A stretch of DNA of 43,848 nucleotides, from NCBI GenBank assembly GCA_964654355.1, contig CAZZIQ010000008.1:1-43848 (forward strand). The letters are read 5' to 3'. Shown here piece by piece: positions 16,243 to 25,475 of the stretch. Positions within the stretch are counted from its first letter, which is position 1. Each line of letters opens with the position of its first letter. The notes under the pieces are model-generated. The model was not told the origin of the DNA. It did not search any database and saw only the letters and a program-made list of their open reading frames with translations. Origin of the DNA: CAZZIQ01 sp964654355. GTDB taxonomy: Bacteria; Pseudomonadota; Gammaproteobacteria; GCF-002020875. Position numbers and translations under genes: made by a program.

Positions 16243-19080
16243 TTAGGCCATGGCGGCCATGCGTTCGCGTTGAGCATGTAATTGGTTGCGTTGCTGCGTC
16301 AAATCCTGAAGCTTGGCGCGTTCTTTCTCAACAACCTCAGCGGGTGCCTTATCAACAAAGCCTGCGTTATTGAGCTTGCCTTCAATTTGCTGAATCGGTT
16401 TGTCGAGCTTGGTCAGTTCACGATCCAGTCGGGCGAGCTCATCGGCTACATTGATCAGGCCTGCGAGCGGGATCAGCAGCTGCAGTTCGCCAACCAGCGC
16501 GGTGGCAGACTCCGGCGCTTCGGCCCCTGCATCAAGCAGATCAATTGATTCGAGACGCGCCATGCGCACAAACAGCGCTTCACACGCCGCCAGTCGCTGG
16601 CGGTCTTCGTCGCGCGCGTTTTGGAGCAATAGCGGGAGCGGCTTGCCCGGTGCGATGTCCATCTCCGCACGAATGCGACGCACCCCGAGGATGGCTTGTT
16701 GCAGCCAAGCCATGTCGGCTTCAGCAGCAGCGTCCATGCGTGCATCATCCGCTTGCGGCCAGGGCTGACGCATGAGACTGGCGTCTTCGCCTTCGCCTAC
16801 CTTGCCGGCGAGTGGGGCAACACGTTGCCAGATTTCTTCGCTGATGAAGGGCATCAAGGGGTGAGCGAGACGTAGTAACGCTTCGAGAACACGTACGAGG
16901 GTGCGGCGCGTGCCGCGTTTTTGTTCGAGGCTGGCCGCATCGTTTTGCAGGGTGACCTTGGCGAGTTCGAGATACCAATCGCAATACTCATCCCAGATCG
17001 TCTCGTAGAGTTTTTGTGCGGCGAGGTCGAAGCGGTATTGGTCAAATTGCCGCGTGATCTCGGCTTCGGTGTGTTGCAGACGAGAGATCATCCAGCGCTC
17101 GGGCATGCCCAGCTCAACCGGCTCGTTGTTGGCGCCGCAGTCTTCGCCTTCCGTGTTCATCAGCACGAATCGCGCGGCATTCCACAGTTTGTTGCAGAAG
17201 TTGCGGTAGCCCTCAACGCGGGCGAGATCAAAGTTGATGTCACGTCCGGTCGAGGCGAGTGCGGCAAAGGTGAAGCGCAAAGCATCGGTACCAAAGGAGG
17301 GGATGCCCTCGGCGAACTCCTTGCGCGTGGCCTTCTCGATCTTTTCACGCATCTGCGGCTGCATCAATCCGCGAGTGCGTTTTGTGACTAAGGCCTCGAG
17401 GTCGATGCCATCAATCAGATCGATCGGATCGAGCACATTGCCCTTGGACTTCGACATCTTCTGGCCTTGGGCATCACGCACCAGCCCATGGATGTAGACC
17501 TCATGGAACGGTACGGCATCCATGAAGTGCATGCCCATCATGATCATGCGCGCGACCCAGAAGAAGATGATGTCGAAGCCGGTGACCAGCACGGAGGTTG
17601 GATAGAAGCGCGCCAACTCTTCGGTCTTTTCCGGCCAGCCGAGGGTTGAGAATGGCCACAACGCGGAACTGAACCAGGTGTCGAGGACATCTTCATCTTG
17701 GCGCAGCGCGGTGTCGGCACCGAGCTGATGTTTGTCACGGATCTCCGCTTCGCTGCGACCGACATAGACATTGCCGAGGTCGTCGTACCAGGCCGGAATG
17801 CGGTGGCCCCACCAGATCTGACGCGAGATGCACCAGTCTTGGATGTTGCGCATCCATTCGAAATAGGTGTTCTTCCAGTTGTCTGGCACGAAGCGAATGC
17901 GGCCCTCTTCGACGGCCGCAATGGCGGGTTCGGCCAGCGGTGCGGTGCGCACATACCACTGGTTGGTGAGGAAGGGTTCGATCACGCTGCCGGAGCGATC
18001 GCCCCGTGGCACCATCAACTTATGTGCGTCCGTCTTCTCCAGTTGGCCCGCCGCTTCGAGATCGGCTAAGACTTGTTTACGCGCAGCGAAGCGATCTAGG
18101 CCGACATAAGCGGTGGGGATGAGCGCGCCTTCTTCGGGCTCATTCGCGCGAATCGCGGCATCGATGGTGAACAGGTTGATGAGGCCGCCGTGCGGGAGGT
18201 CTTGAATCGCGACTTCATCACGATGGCGTTGCCAGACCTCGTAGTCATTGAAATCGTGTGCGGGGGTGATTTTGACGCAGCCGGTGCCGAACTCTGGTTC
18301 GACGTATTCATCGGCAATGATGGGGATGCGCCGTCCGGTGAGGGGGAGCTCCACCAGCTCACCAATGAGGTGTTTGTAGCGTTCGTCCTCGGGATGCACA
18401 GCCACCGCACAGTCGCCAAGCAGGGTCTCGGGGCGCGTGGTCGCGACCGTGAGGTGGCCGCTACCGTTGCGGAGTGGATACCTTAAGTGCCAGAGGGATC
18501 CCTGTTCTTCTTCAGAAAGTACTTCAAGATCGGAAACCGCTGTGTGTAAGACTGGATCCCAGTTCACAAGGCGCTTACCGCGATAGATCAGGCCTTGCTC
18601 ATGGAGCGTGACGAAGACTTCGCGTACCGCTTCGGACAGGCCCTCGTCCATGGTGAATCGCTCGCGTGACCAGTCCACCGAGCTGCCCATACGACGCAAT
18701 TGGCGGGTGATGTTGCCACCGGATTCGGCCTTCCATTTCCACACCCGGTCAATGAACGCATCACGTCCGAGGTCATGCCGGGTCTTGCCTTCGGCCTCCA
18801 GCTGGCGCTCAACCACCATTTGGGTGGCGATGCCCGCATGGTCCGTACCCGGCTGCCACAAGGTCGGCTGTCCCTGCATACGGTGATAGCGCGTCAGCGC
18901 ATCCATTAGGGTGTCTTGGAAGGCATGGCCCATGTGCAAGGTGCCCGTCACGTTGGGTGGCGGGATCATGATGCAGTAGGGGGCTTGTTCTGAGTCGGTC
19001 GTGGCTGCGAACAGGTTTTGCGATTCCCAGTGTTGGTACCAGCGGGTCTCGATCGCATGCGGGTCGTAATGTTTGTCCAT
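16243..19080 (-). CDS. valS: Valyl-tRNA synthetase
   Basis: Charges tRNA-Val. The ATG at 19080 gives MDKHYDPHAIETRWYQHW and 945 residues (E. coli ValS has 951); an ATG two codons upstream at 19086 is an equal alternative. The HIGH motif is HMGH at residues 49-52 in PPPNVTGTLHMGHAF, and the KMSKS motif is KMSKSKGN near 555. An editing domain lies between them. The C terminus is a coiled-coil arm rich in Leu, Asp and Lys (ELARLDRELTKLDKPIQQI), typical of ValS. The gene is preceded by holC and pepA, the standard pepA-holC-valS order. Confidence 0.97.
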   Translation of the reverse strand: MDKHYDPHAIETRWYQHWESQNLFAATTDSEQAPYCIMIPPPNVTGTLHMGHAFQDTLMDALTRYHRMQGQPTLWQPGTDHAGIATQMVVERQLEAEGKTRHDLGRDAFIDRVWKWKAESGGNITRQLRRMGSSVDWSRERFTMDEGLSEAVREVFVTLHEQGLIYRGKRLVNWDPVLHTAVSDLEVLSEEEQGSLWHLRYPLRNGSGHLTVATTRPETLLGDCAVAVHPEDERYKHLIGELVELPLTGRRIPIIADEYVEPEFGTGCVKITPAHDFNDYEVWQRHRDEVAIQDLPHGGLINLFTIDAAIRANEPEEGALIPTAYVGLDRFAARKQVLADLEAAGQLEKTDAHKLMVPRGDRSGSVIEPFLTNQWYVRTAPLAEPAIAAVEEGRIRFVPDNWKNTYFEWMRNIQDWCISRQIWWGHRIPAWYDDLGNVYVGRSEAEIRDKHQLGADTALRQDEDVLDTWFSSALWPFSTLGWPEKTEELARFYPTSVLVTGFDIIFFWVARMIMMGMHFMDAVPFHEVYIHGLVRDAQGQKMSKSKGNVLDPIDLIDGIDLEALVTKRTRGLMQPQMREKIEKATRKEFAEGIPSFGTDALRFTFAALASTGRDINFDLARVEGYRNFCNKLWNAARFVLMNTEGEDCGANNEPVELGMPERWMISRLQHTEAEITRQFDQYRFDLAAQKLYETIWDEYCDWYLELAKVTLQNDAASLEQKRGTRRTLVRVLEALLRLAHPLMPFISEEIWQRVAPLAGKVGEGEDASLMRQPWPQADDARMDAAAEADMAWLQQAILGVRRIRAEMDIAPGKPLPLLLQNARDEDRQRLAACEALFVRMARLESIDLLDAGAEAPESATALVGELQLLIPLAGLINVADELARLDRELTKLDKPIQQIEGKLNNAGFVDKAPAEVVEKERAKLQDLTQQRNQLHAQRERMAAMA

Positions 19081-19111
19081 GGACATCCGGGTGGTTCTGA
19101 TTCGATGTGGA

Positions 19112-19516
19112 TTACAGCTTGTGCGTGTTCGGGGCATAGCCTCGATCGCGATAAAAGCGGAAGCGTTCGCGCGCGGGGTCAGGTTGCTCCGGATCGACAA
19201 ACTCGAGCAGACGTTCATGCCGCGCGAAAAACAGGGGGATCTCGCTGCTCAGGTTGAGTAACACCTGAGCATCCCAGGTAGGCTCCGTTTGGCCGATGCG
19301 GACGGGTGCGATTGCATCCGGCACGTCGGAGTCATGCGCAAGGAAGCTGTCTTCGCGTTGGGTCCATAGCATGCGACTCAATGCTTGCGCTTGTGTTGCA
19401 TCTTGGGTGTGCACGTGGACATGCAAGTTGCGACTGCGTGCTGTCTCGATGAGGCGGCACGCCGTCTGAAGTAGCGATTGCTCTGCCGCCGGCACATAAA
19501 AGTCGACTTGGGTCAT
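19112..19516 (-). CDS. holC: DNA polymerase III subunit chi
   Basis: Chi links the clamp loader to single-strand binding protein at the replication fork. The 134-residue product has the family pattern: MTQVDFYVPA at the N terminus, RLIETARSRNLHVHVHTQD, the LWTQREDSFLAHD segment at about 50-62, and VLLNLSSEIP at about 85-94. It is a little shorter than E. coli HolC (147). It lies between pepA (15 bases upstream) and valS (31 bases downstream), the conserved gammaproteobacterial context, which strengthens the call. Confidence 0.93.
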   Translation of the reverse strand: MTQVDFYVPAAEQSLLQTACRLIETARSRNLHVHVHTQDATQAQALSRMLWTQREDSFLAHDSDVPDAIAPVRIGQTEPTWDAQVLLNLSSEIPLFFARHERLLEFVDPEQPDPARERFRFYRDRGYAPNTHKL

Positions 19517-19531
19517 GCGCGCAATCTGGAC

Positions 19532-21010
19532 TTAGAGGACGCCAGCACGCTTGAGTAGATGCTGCACCAATAACGGCACCGGTCGACCCGTCGAGCCCTT
19601 GTCTTTGCCTTGGCGCCAGGCGGTGCCGGCGATGTCGAGGTGCGCCCAGGCCTGATCCTTCACAAAGCGCGACAGGAAGCAGGCGGCAGTAATGGTGCCG
19701 GCCTCACGGCCGCCGATGTTGGCCATATCGGCAAAGTTGCTGTCGAGCTGTTTTTGATAGTCGTCCCACAGCGGCAGCTGCCAGGCACGATCCCCCGCAG
19801 CTTGGCCGGCTTCGAGTAGGTCCTGAATCAGCGCGTCGTTGTTGCCGAGCAGGCCGGAGGCATGGCTACCCAAGGCAATCACGCAGGCCCCGGTGAGGGT
19901 GGCGATGTCGATGATCTCGCGCGGCTTGTAGCGCTGCGACCAAGTCAGCGCATCGCACAGGATGAGGCGGCCTTCGGCATCGGTGTTGAGGATTTCAACG
20001 CTTAACCCGGACATCGTGGTAACGACATCGCCCGGTTTGCTGGCATTCCCATCGGGCAGGTTTTCCGTGGCAGGAATAATGCCGACCACATGGAGTGGCA
20101 ACTTGAGCTCCAGCAAGGCGCGCATGGTGCCCAATACGGAGGCTGCGCCGCCCATGTCGTACTTCATTTCGTCCATCGCTGCGCCGGGCTTGATGGAAAT
20201 CCCGCCCGAGTCGAAGGTGACACCTTTACCAACTAAAACAATAGGTTGCTGTGCTTTCTTAACGCCCTTGTACTCGAGTGCAATGAGCTTGGCGGGCTGC
20301 CGTGAGCCACGCGCAACAGAAAGCAGGGCGCCCATGCCGAGCGTTTCCATGTGTGACTCTTCGAGCACCTGCACGCGGAGCTGGGTCTGGCCGCGCGCGA
20401 GTTTACGGGCCTCTTGGGCAAGGTAGGTGGGGGTGCAGACGTTGCCTGGAAGATTGGCCAGCTCGCGGGTGAGGTCCATGCCGTTGCCAATTGCTTGCCC
20501 ATGGACAATGCCTTTTTTCACTTCGGCTTCATCCTTGACCCGATGCACGATGAGCTTCAGGCGCTGCAGGGCCGAAGCGGGTGCCGGTTCGTGATGGAAA
20601 CGGGTGAAACGATAAAACGCTTCGGCAGTCTGTTCGGCGACTTGGCGCCCGAGCGCGTATCCGCCGAGTGCGGTGGGGGGCTCTAGCCAAAGCAAGGCTT
20701 CTTTCAGGCCGCTATCACGCGCGACATTCAGCGCGCGGCGTATCCAGTCGCGTTGTTGTGCAGCGCTGAGTTCGGCGCGCGTGCCCGCACCCAAGAGGGC
20801 GAGCGTGCTGCCGTCTTCGCGCAGGACTTGGAGGGTCTCACTATGCTTGCCTTCAAGTTTGCGCGCCTGAATTGCATGCAGCAGGGATTTACGTAGATCA
20901 GCGGGCAATCCCGCTGGAAGTTGAGCGCCACCGTCTTGGTAGAGGGCGACCAGCAAAATCTGTCCGGAATGCAGGCGCGGCAGGGAGCGGGCGATCTGAA
21001 TACGCGGCAT
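19532..21010 (-). CDS. pepA: Leucyl aminopeptidase (M17 family)
   Basis: Cytosolic two-metal aminopeptidase; in E. coli the homologue also acts as a DNA-binding protein. The ATG at 21010 gives 492 residues (E. coli PepA has 503); the open frame extends 64 codons upstream with no family similarity. Metal and catalytic motifs are intact: VGKGVTFDSGGISIKP with the metal-binding Lys and Asp, MKYDMGGAASV, NTDAEGRL (the M17 signature) and NIGGREAGTITAACFL. The divergent gene is lptF, also a common arrangement. Confidence 0.96.
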   Translation of the reverse strand: MPRIQIARSLPRLHSGQILLVALYQDGGAQLPAGLPADLRKSLLHAIQARKLEGKHSETLQVLREDGSTLALLGAGTRAELSAAQQRDWIRRALNVARDSGLKEALLWLEPPTALGGYALGRQVAEQTAEAFYRFTRFHHEPAPASALQRLKLIVHRVKDEAEVKKGIVHGQAIGNGMDLTRELANLPGNVCTPTYLAQEARKLARGQTQLRVQVLEESHMETLGMGALLSVARGSRQPAKLIALEYKGVKKAQQPIVLVGKGVTFDSGGISIKPGAAMDEMKYDMGGAASVLGTMRALLELKLPLHVVGIIPATENLPDGNASKPGDVVTTMSGLSVEILNTDAEGRLILCDALTWSQRYKPREIIDIATLTGACVIALGSHASGLLGNNDALIQDLLEAGQAAGDRAWQLPLWDDYQKQLDSNFADMANIGGREAGTITAACFLSRFVKDQAWAHLDIAGTAWRQGKDKGSTGRPVPLLVQHLLKRAGVL

Positions 21011-21042
21011 GGAGCGGCTCCGATTGGGTGTCAAAACAAGGC

Positions 21043-21071
21043 TTGGGGCCATGCCGAGCAGCGCGTATGAT
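21043..21071 (+). promoter_or_regulatory. Candidate sigma70 promoter for lptFG
   Basis: TTGGGG (21043-21048), a 17-base spacer, and TATGAT (21066-21071, five of six matches to TATAAT) in the pepA/lptF divergent region. A start near 21078 would give a leader of about 100 bases before lptF. Visual match only. Confidence 0.45.
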
Positions 21072-21179
21072 GGCCGCCATGGCAGGATTTTCCCCCGGTT
21101 TTCACCAGTGCCGATTGGGCGCTGATGCATTGGCGCTGAAGTATAGCAAGGCCTATGCCTGTGGCGTGCTGGAATGCCA

Positions 21180-22316
21180 ATGAGCCGTGCATCACATGCC
21201 ATTTTGCAGCGTTATGTGCTTCGCGAAGTCGCGCTCGTCTGGGTCGCGCTCACGCCGATCCTTGTGATTATTCTGCTGGCGAAGCGTTTCACCAAATATT
21301 TGGCACAAGCCTCGGCCGGTGAGATCCCAGCGGAGGCTGTGTGGCAGTTGGTTGCGCTCAAGATTCCCTCGCACTTGGGCATGATTTTGCCCCTTACGCT
21401 GTTTCTGGCGATGTTGCTTGGCCTCAGTCGTATGTATCGCGATAGCGAGATGACCGCTTATGCGGCGAGCGGCATTTCTCCGGTACATGTTTTAAAAGGG
21501 GTCGCAGGTCTGGCAGCCTTGGTGTTTGTGGTTTCAGGCACCTTGTCTTTGTTTGTGGCGCCCTGGGCGCAGCAAGAAACTTCGCGCATTTATGCCAAGA
21601 TCGAAAATGAAGTCGATTTTGTGGGCTTGAATGCTGGCCGATTTAATGAAATCGGCAGTGAAAAACGCACGCTGTATACCGAAGAGCTGACAGGCGATCG
21701 GATGCAAATGCGAGATGTGTTTTTGTATGACGGTGATGGTGAGCGAGTCACGGCGTTCCGTGCCGAGCGTGGACGTCAAATCGTCGACAACGAGACCGCT
21801 GCGCGTTATCTGGTTTTGGAAGAGGGGTCGCGCATCAGTGGGGTCCCGGGTCAGTCTGATTTTCAGCGGGTCACTTATGAACGTCACGATTTGCGCATTG
21901 GCACGGGCGAAGAAGCGGAGGCGCGTGCAGGCATCAAAGGCGAGAGCAGCCTGAGTTTGTTAAAACGCGCCGCTCGCGCACCGGAACAAGCGGAATTGCA
22001 GTGGCGTGTTTCGCTTGCACTCTCGGCGGTGGTCTTGGTTTTGCTCGGCGTGCCGTTCGCGAAGGCCTCACCGCGTCAGGGACGTTTTGCGGTACTCCTG
22101 CCTGGAATCCTGATTTATATCCTCTATAGCAATTTGATGAGCGTTTCTCAGTCTTGGGTGGCGAAGGGCAAATTGCCGTTTGTCCCTGGCATGTTTTGGG
22201 TGCATGCCTTGTTTGCTGGATTAGCGTTGGCCTTGTTGTGGCGGCAGACCCGGGGTCATTGGCGTTTGCGAGTCCGTTCTTCAGTGATGGAAATCAAGAG
22301 CCGTGAAGTTCGCTGA
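21180..22316 (+). CDS. lptF: Lipopolysaccharide export permease LptF
   Basis: Inner-membrane permease of the LptB2FGC transporter, which extracts lipopolysaccharide and sends it across the periplasm. The product has 378 residues from the ATG at 21180, placed about six bases after a GGA; an ATG two codons upstream at 21174 is also possible. It has the YjgP/YjgQ architecture: three N-terminal membrane segments between about 13 and 125, a periplasmic jelly-roll domain up to about 270, then three C-terminal segments. The N terminus LQRYVLREVALVW is typical. It overlaps lptG by 14 bases. Confidence 0.94.
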   Translation: MSRASHAILQRYVLREVALVWVALTPILVIILLAKRFTKYLAQASAGEIPAEAVWQLVALKIPSHLGMILPLTLFLAMLLGLSRMYRDSEMTAYAASGISPVHVLKGVAGLAALVFVVSGTLSLFVAPWAQQETSRIYAKIENEVDFVGLNAGRFNEIGSEKRTLYTEELTGDRMQMRDVFLYDGDGERVTAFRAERGRQIVDNETAARYLVLEEGSRISGVPGQSDFQRVTYERHDLRIGTGEEAEARAGIKGESSLSLLKRAARAPEQAELQWRVSLALSAVVLVLLGVPFAKASPRQGRFAVLLPGILIYILYSNLMSVSQSWVAKGKLPFVPGMFWVHALFAGLALALLWRQTRGHWRLRVRSSVMEIKSREVR

Positions 22317-23418
22317 TCCTCGTTTTTGGTTTCGCCTGACCCTACTGGATCGTTACATCGGTCACTTCATCTTATTGGGCGTTGGGGTCACCTTGTTGGC
22401 GTTGGTCGCAGTCTTTTTCTTCATCAATTTTGCGGGTGAAGTCGGTGACATTGGGCGGGGTACTTATGGTTTGGGTACGGCATTGCTTTACACCACATTG
22501 GGTGTTCCCAATCTGATTTATGAGTTGTTGCCGCTGGCGAGTTTGATTGGCGCGCTTTATGCCTTAGGGCATTTGGCGGCAGGCAGCGAACTGACGGTGA
22601 TGCGTAGCACTGGGTTATCGGTGCCGCGTTTGGTCCTGAGTGTGTTGCGCACAGGTTTGTTGCTGTTCGCAGCTGCGGCCGTTGTGGGCGAGTGGGTGAT
22701 GCCATGGGCGGAAAAGCAGGGCAGCAGTGTGCGCAGTGAAGCGCTGCTTGAGGTGACCTATGACGTTACCGAATCAGGAATTTGGTTGCGGGATGGCAAT
22801 GAATTTGTGCGTATTCGCAAGATCATGAATGAGCGTAAGCTTGGAAACATTCAAGTGTATCGCTTTGCTGAAAACCATGAACCGAATGTGCTGCAAATCG
22901 TTAAAGAAGCTGATTTTGTTGATGAGCAGTCGGGCTTGAGTGGTTGGGAGCTGCGTGACATTGATGAGCTACGCTTTGCGGAAGACAAGACGGAACGCGC
23001 GCAGAAGTCTGCGGAGCGCTCAAGAAGTCAGGTTCAGCCCCAGCATGTCCAGCTGCTCGCGGTTCAACCTGAAGAACTGAGCACGCTGGAGCTCTACCGT
23101 TACATTGATTTTCTTGAGCGCAGCGGTCAAGACGCACAGCATCATCAGCAGGTTTTTCTGGAGCGTTTCGCTCAGCCGATTTCGGTTCTGATTATGTTGG
23201 TGCTGGCGGTGCCCTTTGTGACCCGTAGCTCGCGATCGGTTCCAGTTGGCCACCGTATTTTTGTTGGTGTCATGATCGGTATCGTGTTTTATCTGTTTGA
23301 TAAGACCTTTGATCATATGGGCCTTGTCTATCATTTCCATCCTATTTTCAGTGCGTTCACTATTCCGCTGATTTTTCTCTTGATTGGAGTTGGTCTTGGC
23401 CTTCGTCGTGCCGCCTAA
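22303..23418 (+). CDS. lptG: Lipopolysaccharide export permease LptG
   Basis: Partner permease of LptF in lipopolysaccharide export. The 371-residue product has LLDRYIGHFILLG near the N terminus, three membrane segments in the first 125 residues, a periplasmic domain with VSDI-like and beta-strand segments, and three C-terminal membrane segments from about 280. The start is a GTG at 22303, inside the end of lptF (14-base overlap), consistent with coupled translation; this start adds about 15 residues before the usual LptG beginning. Its 3' end overlaps the following CPBP protease gene. Confidence 0.92.
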   Translation: MKFADPRFWFRLTLLDRYIGHFILLGVGVTLLALVAVFFFINFAGEVGDIGRGTYGLGTALLYTTLGVPNLIYELLPLASLIGALYALGHLAAGSELTVMRSTGLSVPRLVLSVLRTGLLLFAAAAVVGEWVMPWAEKQGSSVRSEALLEVTYDVTESGIWLRDGNEFVRIRKIMNERKLGNIQVYRFAENHEPNVLQIVKEADFVDEQSGLSGWELRDIDELRFAEDKTERAQKSAERSRSQVQPQHVQLLAVQPEELSTLELYRYIDFLERSGQDAQHHQQVFLERFAQPISVLIMLVLAVPFVTRSSRSVPVGHRIFVGVMIGIVFYLFDKTFDHMGLVYHFHPIFSAFTIPLIFLLIGVGLGLRRAA

Positions 23419-24331
23419 ATCAACCGCACAGGTTCTCCGTCGGATTGCACTGTTTTACTTTGGTGTGTTGTTTGTGGGCGGGCTGTTGGCATTCCCACTG
23501 TGGAATGCGCTGGGAGGGGAATCAGCAGCGTGGCCGTTTGGCAAGGTTGTGAACCGCATCACGCTTTTCACAGCCGTGATTGGGCTGGTTATTTTGATCC
23601 TGCAGTTGAATGTTCGTGACCGAGGTCTACTCGGGCTGCGCGCATCCGCATATGCCGACTGGCGCGGTTACCCATGGCGTCATTTCTTGCTGGGTTTATT
23701 GACGGGTATCGCAATGCTTGCGCTGTTGGTTTGGGCGCTGATGGTGCTCGAAATCCGACTTCCGGATGGGCACGCCATTGCCAGTGGAAACCTTGAACAA
23801 TGGCTGTTGCGGGCAATTGTCACCGGCATTGTCGTAGGGATTTGGGAAGAGATTTTATTTCGCGGTGTTGTTCTGGGTGCATTCCTACGCCATGCGCGCG
23901 TGTGGCAAGCTGTCGTGGTGAGTGCACTGATTTATGCCGCCTTGCACTTCACCCGGAGTCGTTTGGAGATTGTTGAGCCGGTCTGGTGGAGTGGACTCTT
24001 GTTGCAATGGGATGCGCTGAGTCATGTGCTTGCATGGAGCAATCTTGACTCTTTTCTTGCGTTGTTCTCTGCTGGTGTGGTGTTGGCGTTTTTGCGTGTT
24101 TGGACAGGTTCGTTGTGGGCACCAATCGGCATGCATGCCGGCTGGGTCATGGTCATTTATTTCACTCGCAAAGTGACGGATGACAACCCGCAGACCGAGT
24201 GGGCCTGGCTCACTGGAAACTTTGACCAGATCATTGGCTGGCTCGGACTTTTGGGCATGAGTCTTATGGCCCTGAAGTTGGCGTGGCTGATTCGGACCCA
24301 GTTGAATCAGCGTCTTTTTGATCGTCTTTAG
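23396..24331 (+). CDS. CPBP-family intramembrane glutamic/metalloprotease-like protein
   Basis: Polytopic membrane protein of about 311 residues with an Abi/CPBP (CAAX protease and bacteriocin-processing) domain in its second half. The signature WEEILFRGVVLG, then ALHFTRS, and finally GMHAGWVMV supply the two glutamates, arginine and histidines expected for this protease family. At least seven hydrophobic segments are visible. The most convincing start is TTG at 23396, six bases after GGAG (23386-23389) and inside lptG; TTG 23384 and GTG 23408 are alternatives. Cotranslation with lptFG suggests an envelope role, which is inference. The stop overlaps the rhodanese gene on the other strand by four bases. 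Confidence 0.82.
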   Translation: MAFVVPPKSTAQVLRRIALFYFGVLFVGGLLAFPLWNALGGESAAWPFGKVVNRITLFTAVIGLVILILQLNVRDRGLLGLRASAYADWRGYPWRHFLLGLLTGIAMLALLVWALMVLEIRLPDGHAIASGNLEQWLLRAIVTGIVVGIWEEILFRGVVLGAFLRHARVWQAVVVSALIYAALHFTRSRLEIVEPVWWSGLLLQWDALSHVLAWSNLDSFLALFSAGVVLAFLRVWTGSLWAPIGMHAGWVMVIYFTRKVTDDNPQTEWAWLTGNFDQIIGWLGLLGMSLMALKLAWLIRTQLNQRLFDRL

Positions 24332-24795
24332 GCTGGAGGCTCTAACTGTTCGGGGCGGACTTTTGAAGCGAAGAAGTGATCGCCATCTTCAGGATCAATC
24401 GCGGCACCTGCATGATTGATGAGCGGTTGGTCGTATTCATTCCAGCCGCGCAGGCCGGTGCGCAATGAACGAACCTGTGTGTAGCCCATTTCGCGCAAAC
24501 GATCAGCAGCAAACAAAGAACGATGTCCTGAGCGACAGACCACAACGATGGGTTTGTCTCTGGCTTCCACCAGTGCTGGGATGGTTTCATCAAAGCCCCA
24601 CTCGCATGCGCTTTCCAGTTGGCCGCGTGGGATGTGGATGGAGCCGGGAATATGCATACCGTCATATTCATCCGGTTCACGTACATCCAAGATCATCGGC
24701 GGCGTATCGCTCGCTCGTGCGGCTTCTAAATCCCAGGGAAGAATCTCTTCAACTCGGGTTGCGGCTTCTTTCAGGAGTTCGTTATAGGTTTTCAT
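24328..24795 (-). CDS. Rhodanese-domain sulfurtransferase
   Basis: Single-domain rhodanese of 155 residues, predicted to carry persulfide sulfur on its active-site cysteine. The domain runs from about residue 33 (MILDVREPDEYDGMHIPGS) to about 120 (GLRGWNEYD). The active-site loop is CRSGHRS with C87. It is cytoplasmic, with no signal peptide. It is the last gene of the minus-strand run that begins at dsrA, 18 bases after the response regulator gene. In sulfur oxidisers rhodanese and TusA pass sulfur to DsrE; a role as sulfur donor to the Dsr relay is a reasonable inference. Confidence 0.9.
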   Translation of the reverse strand: MKTYNELLKEAATRVEEILPWDLEAARASDTPPMILDVREPDEYDGMHIPGSIHIPRGQLESACEWGFDETIPALVEARDKPIVVVCRSGHRSLFAADRLREMGYTQVRSLRTGLRGWNEYDQPLINHAGAAIDPEDGDHFFASKVRPEQLEPPA

Positions 24796-24813
24796 CAGCG
24801 TGCTATGCCGGCT

Positions 24814-25470
24814 TTAGGAGAGAGGGTAGGGTTTACGATTCAGTCCGCGCTCAACCGCAATGACCGCGGCCTCAACGCGTGAATGCACATTCAATTTCCG
24901 CAAAATCGATTTCACGTGCAGCTTTACCGTACCATCAGAGATACCCAACTCGCGCGCTATGACCTTATTGCTTTGGCCTTCGGCCAAGTGCTGAAGAATT
25001 TCAAACTCGCGTGGTGTTAATAATTCTTCCAGCTCCATTCGACCTGGAACCGCGCGTGTTTCACCTTGTGCGGCACGCGCCAATGCAGAAGTGAGTCGAG
25101 GCGCAATGACGGTTTCGCCTTGTTGAGCACGACGCAGTGCCCCTACCAGTTCGTCTGGATCCATGTCTTTGAGTAAATAGCCCTGCGCACCGAGACGAAA
25201 AGCCTCCAAAAGATCGGCCTCTTCTTCACTGGTAGTGAGCATGACAACAGGCACTTTGTTCTCGGCGTCACGTAAGGCGCGCAACACCTCCAGCCCATTC
25301 ATGCCTGGCATACGCAAGTCGAGCAGGACGACGTCTGGCTCGAGCTCTGGGATGAGCTCAATGCCTTCTTGGCCGACACCCGTTGCGGCAACCTGAATGC
25401 CATGTTGCTCTAGCAGTGCACCCAGTCCGGTCACGAACAGGGTGTGATCATCAATGACGAGTACTTTCAT
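24814..25470 (-). CDS. NarL/FixJ-type response regulator
   Basis: Two-component DNA-binding regulator of 218 residues. The receiver domain at about 1-118 has the acidic pair D7-D8, phosphoacceptor D51 in LLDLRMPGMNG, T78 and K105 (LLKD). The C-terminal LuxR-type helix-turn-helix starts at about 150 (LTPREFEILQHLAEG, then KVIARELGISDGTVKLHVKSIL). The gene starts five bases after the stop of the histidine kinase gene, so the two are a pair. Resemblance to NarL/NarP is at family level; nitrate sensing should not be assumed. Its place at the end of the dsr operon makes it a candidate dsr regulator. Confidence 0.93.
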   Translation of the reverse strand: MKVLVIDDHTLFVTGLGALLEQHGIQVAATGVGQEGIELIPELEPDVVLLDLRMPGMNGLEVLRALRDAENKVPVVMLTTSEEEADLLEAFRLGAQGYLLKDMDPDELVGALRRAQQGETVIAPRLTSALARAAQGETRAVPGRMELEELLTPREFEILQHLAEGQSNKVIARELGISDGTVKLHVKSILRKLNVHSRVEAAVIAVERGLNRKPYPLS

Positions 25471-25475
25471 GGCGG

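Noticed and set aside
21012..21034. Consensus -35 hexamer TTGACA on the minus strand (21034-21029) upstream of pepA
   Set aside because: At a 17-base spacing the -10 would fall on the pepA start codon and reads CATGCC, so no promoter can be supported.
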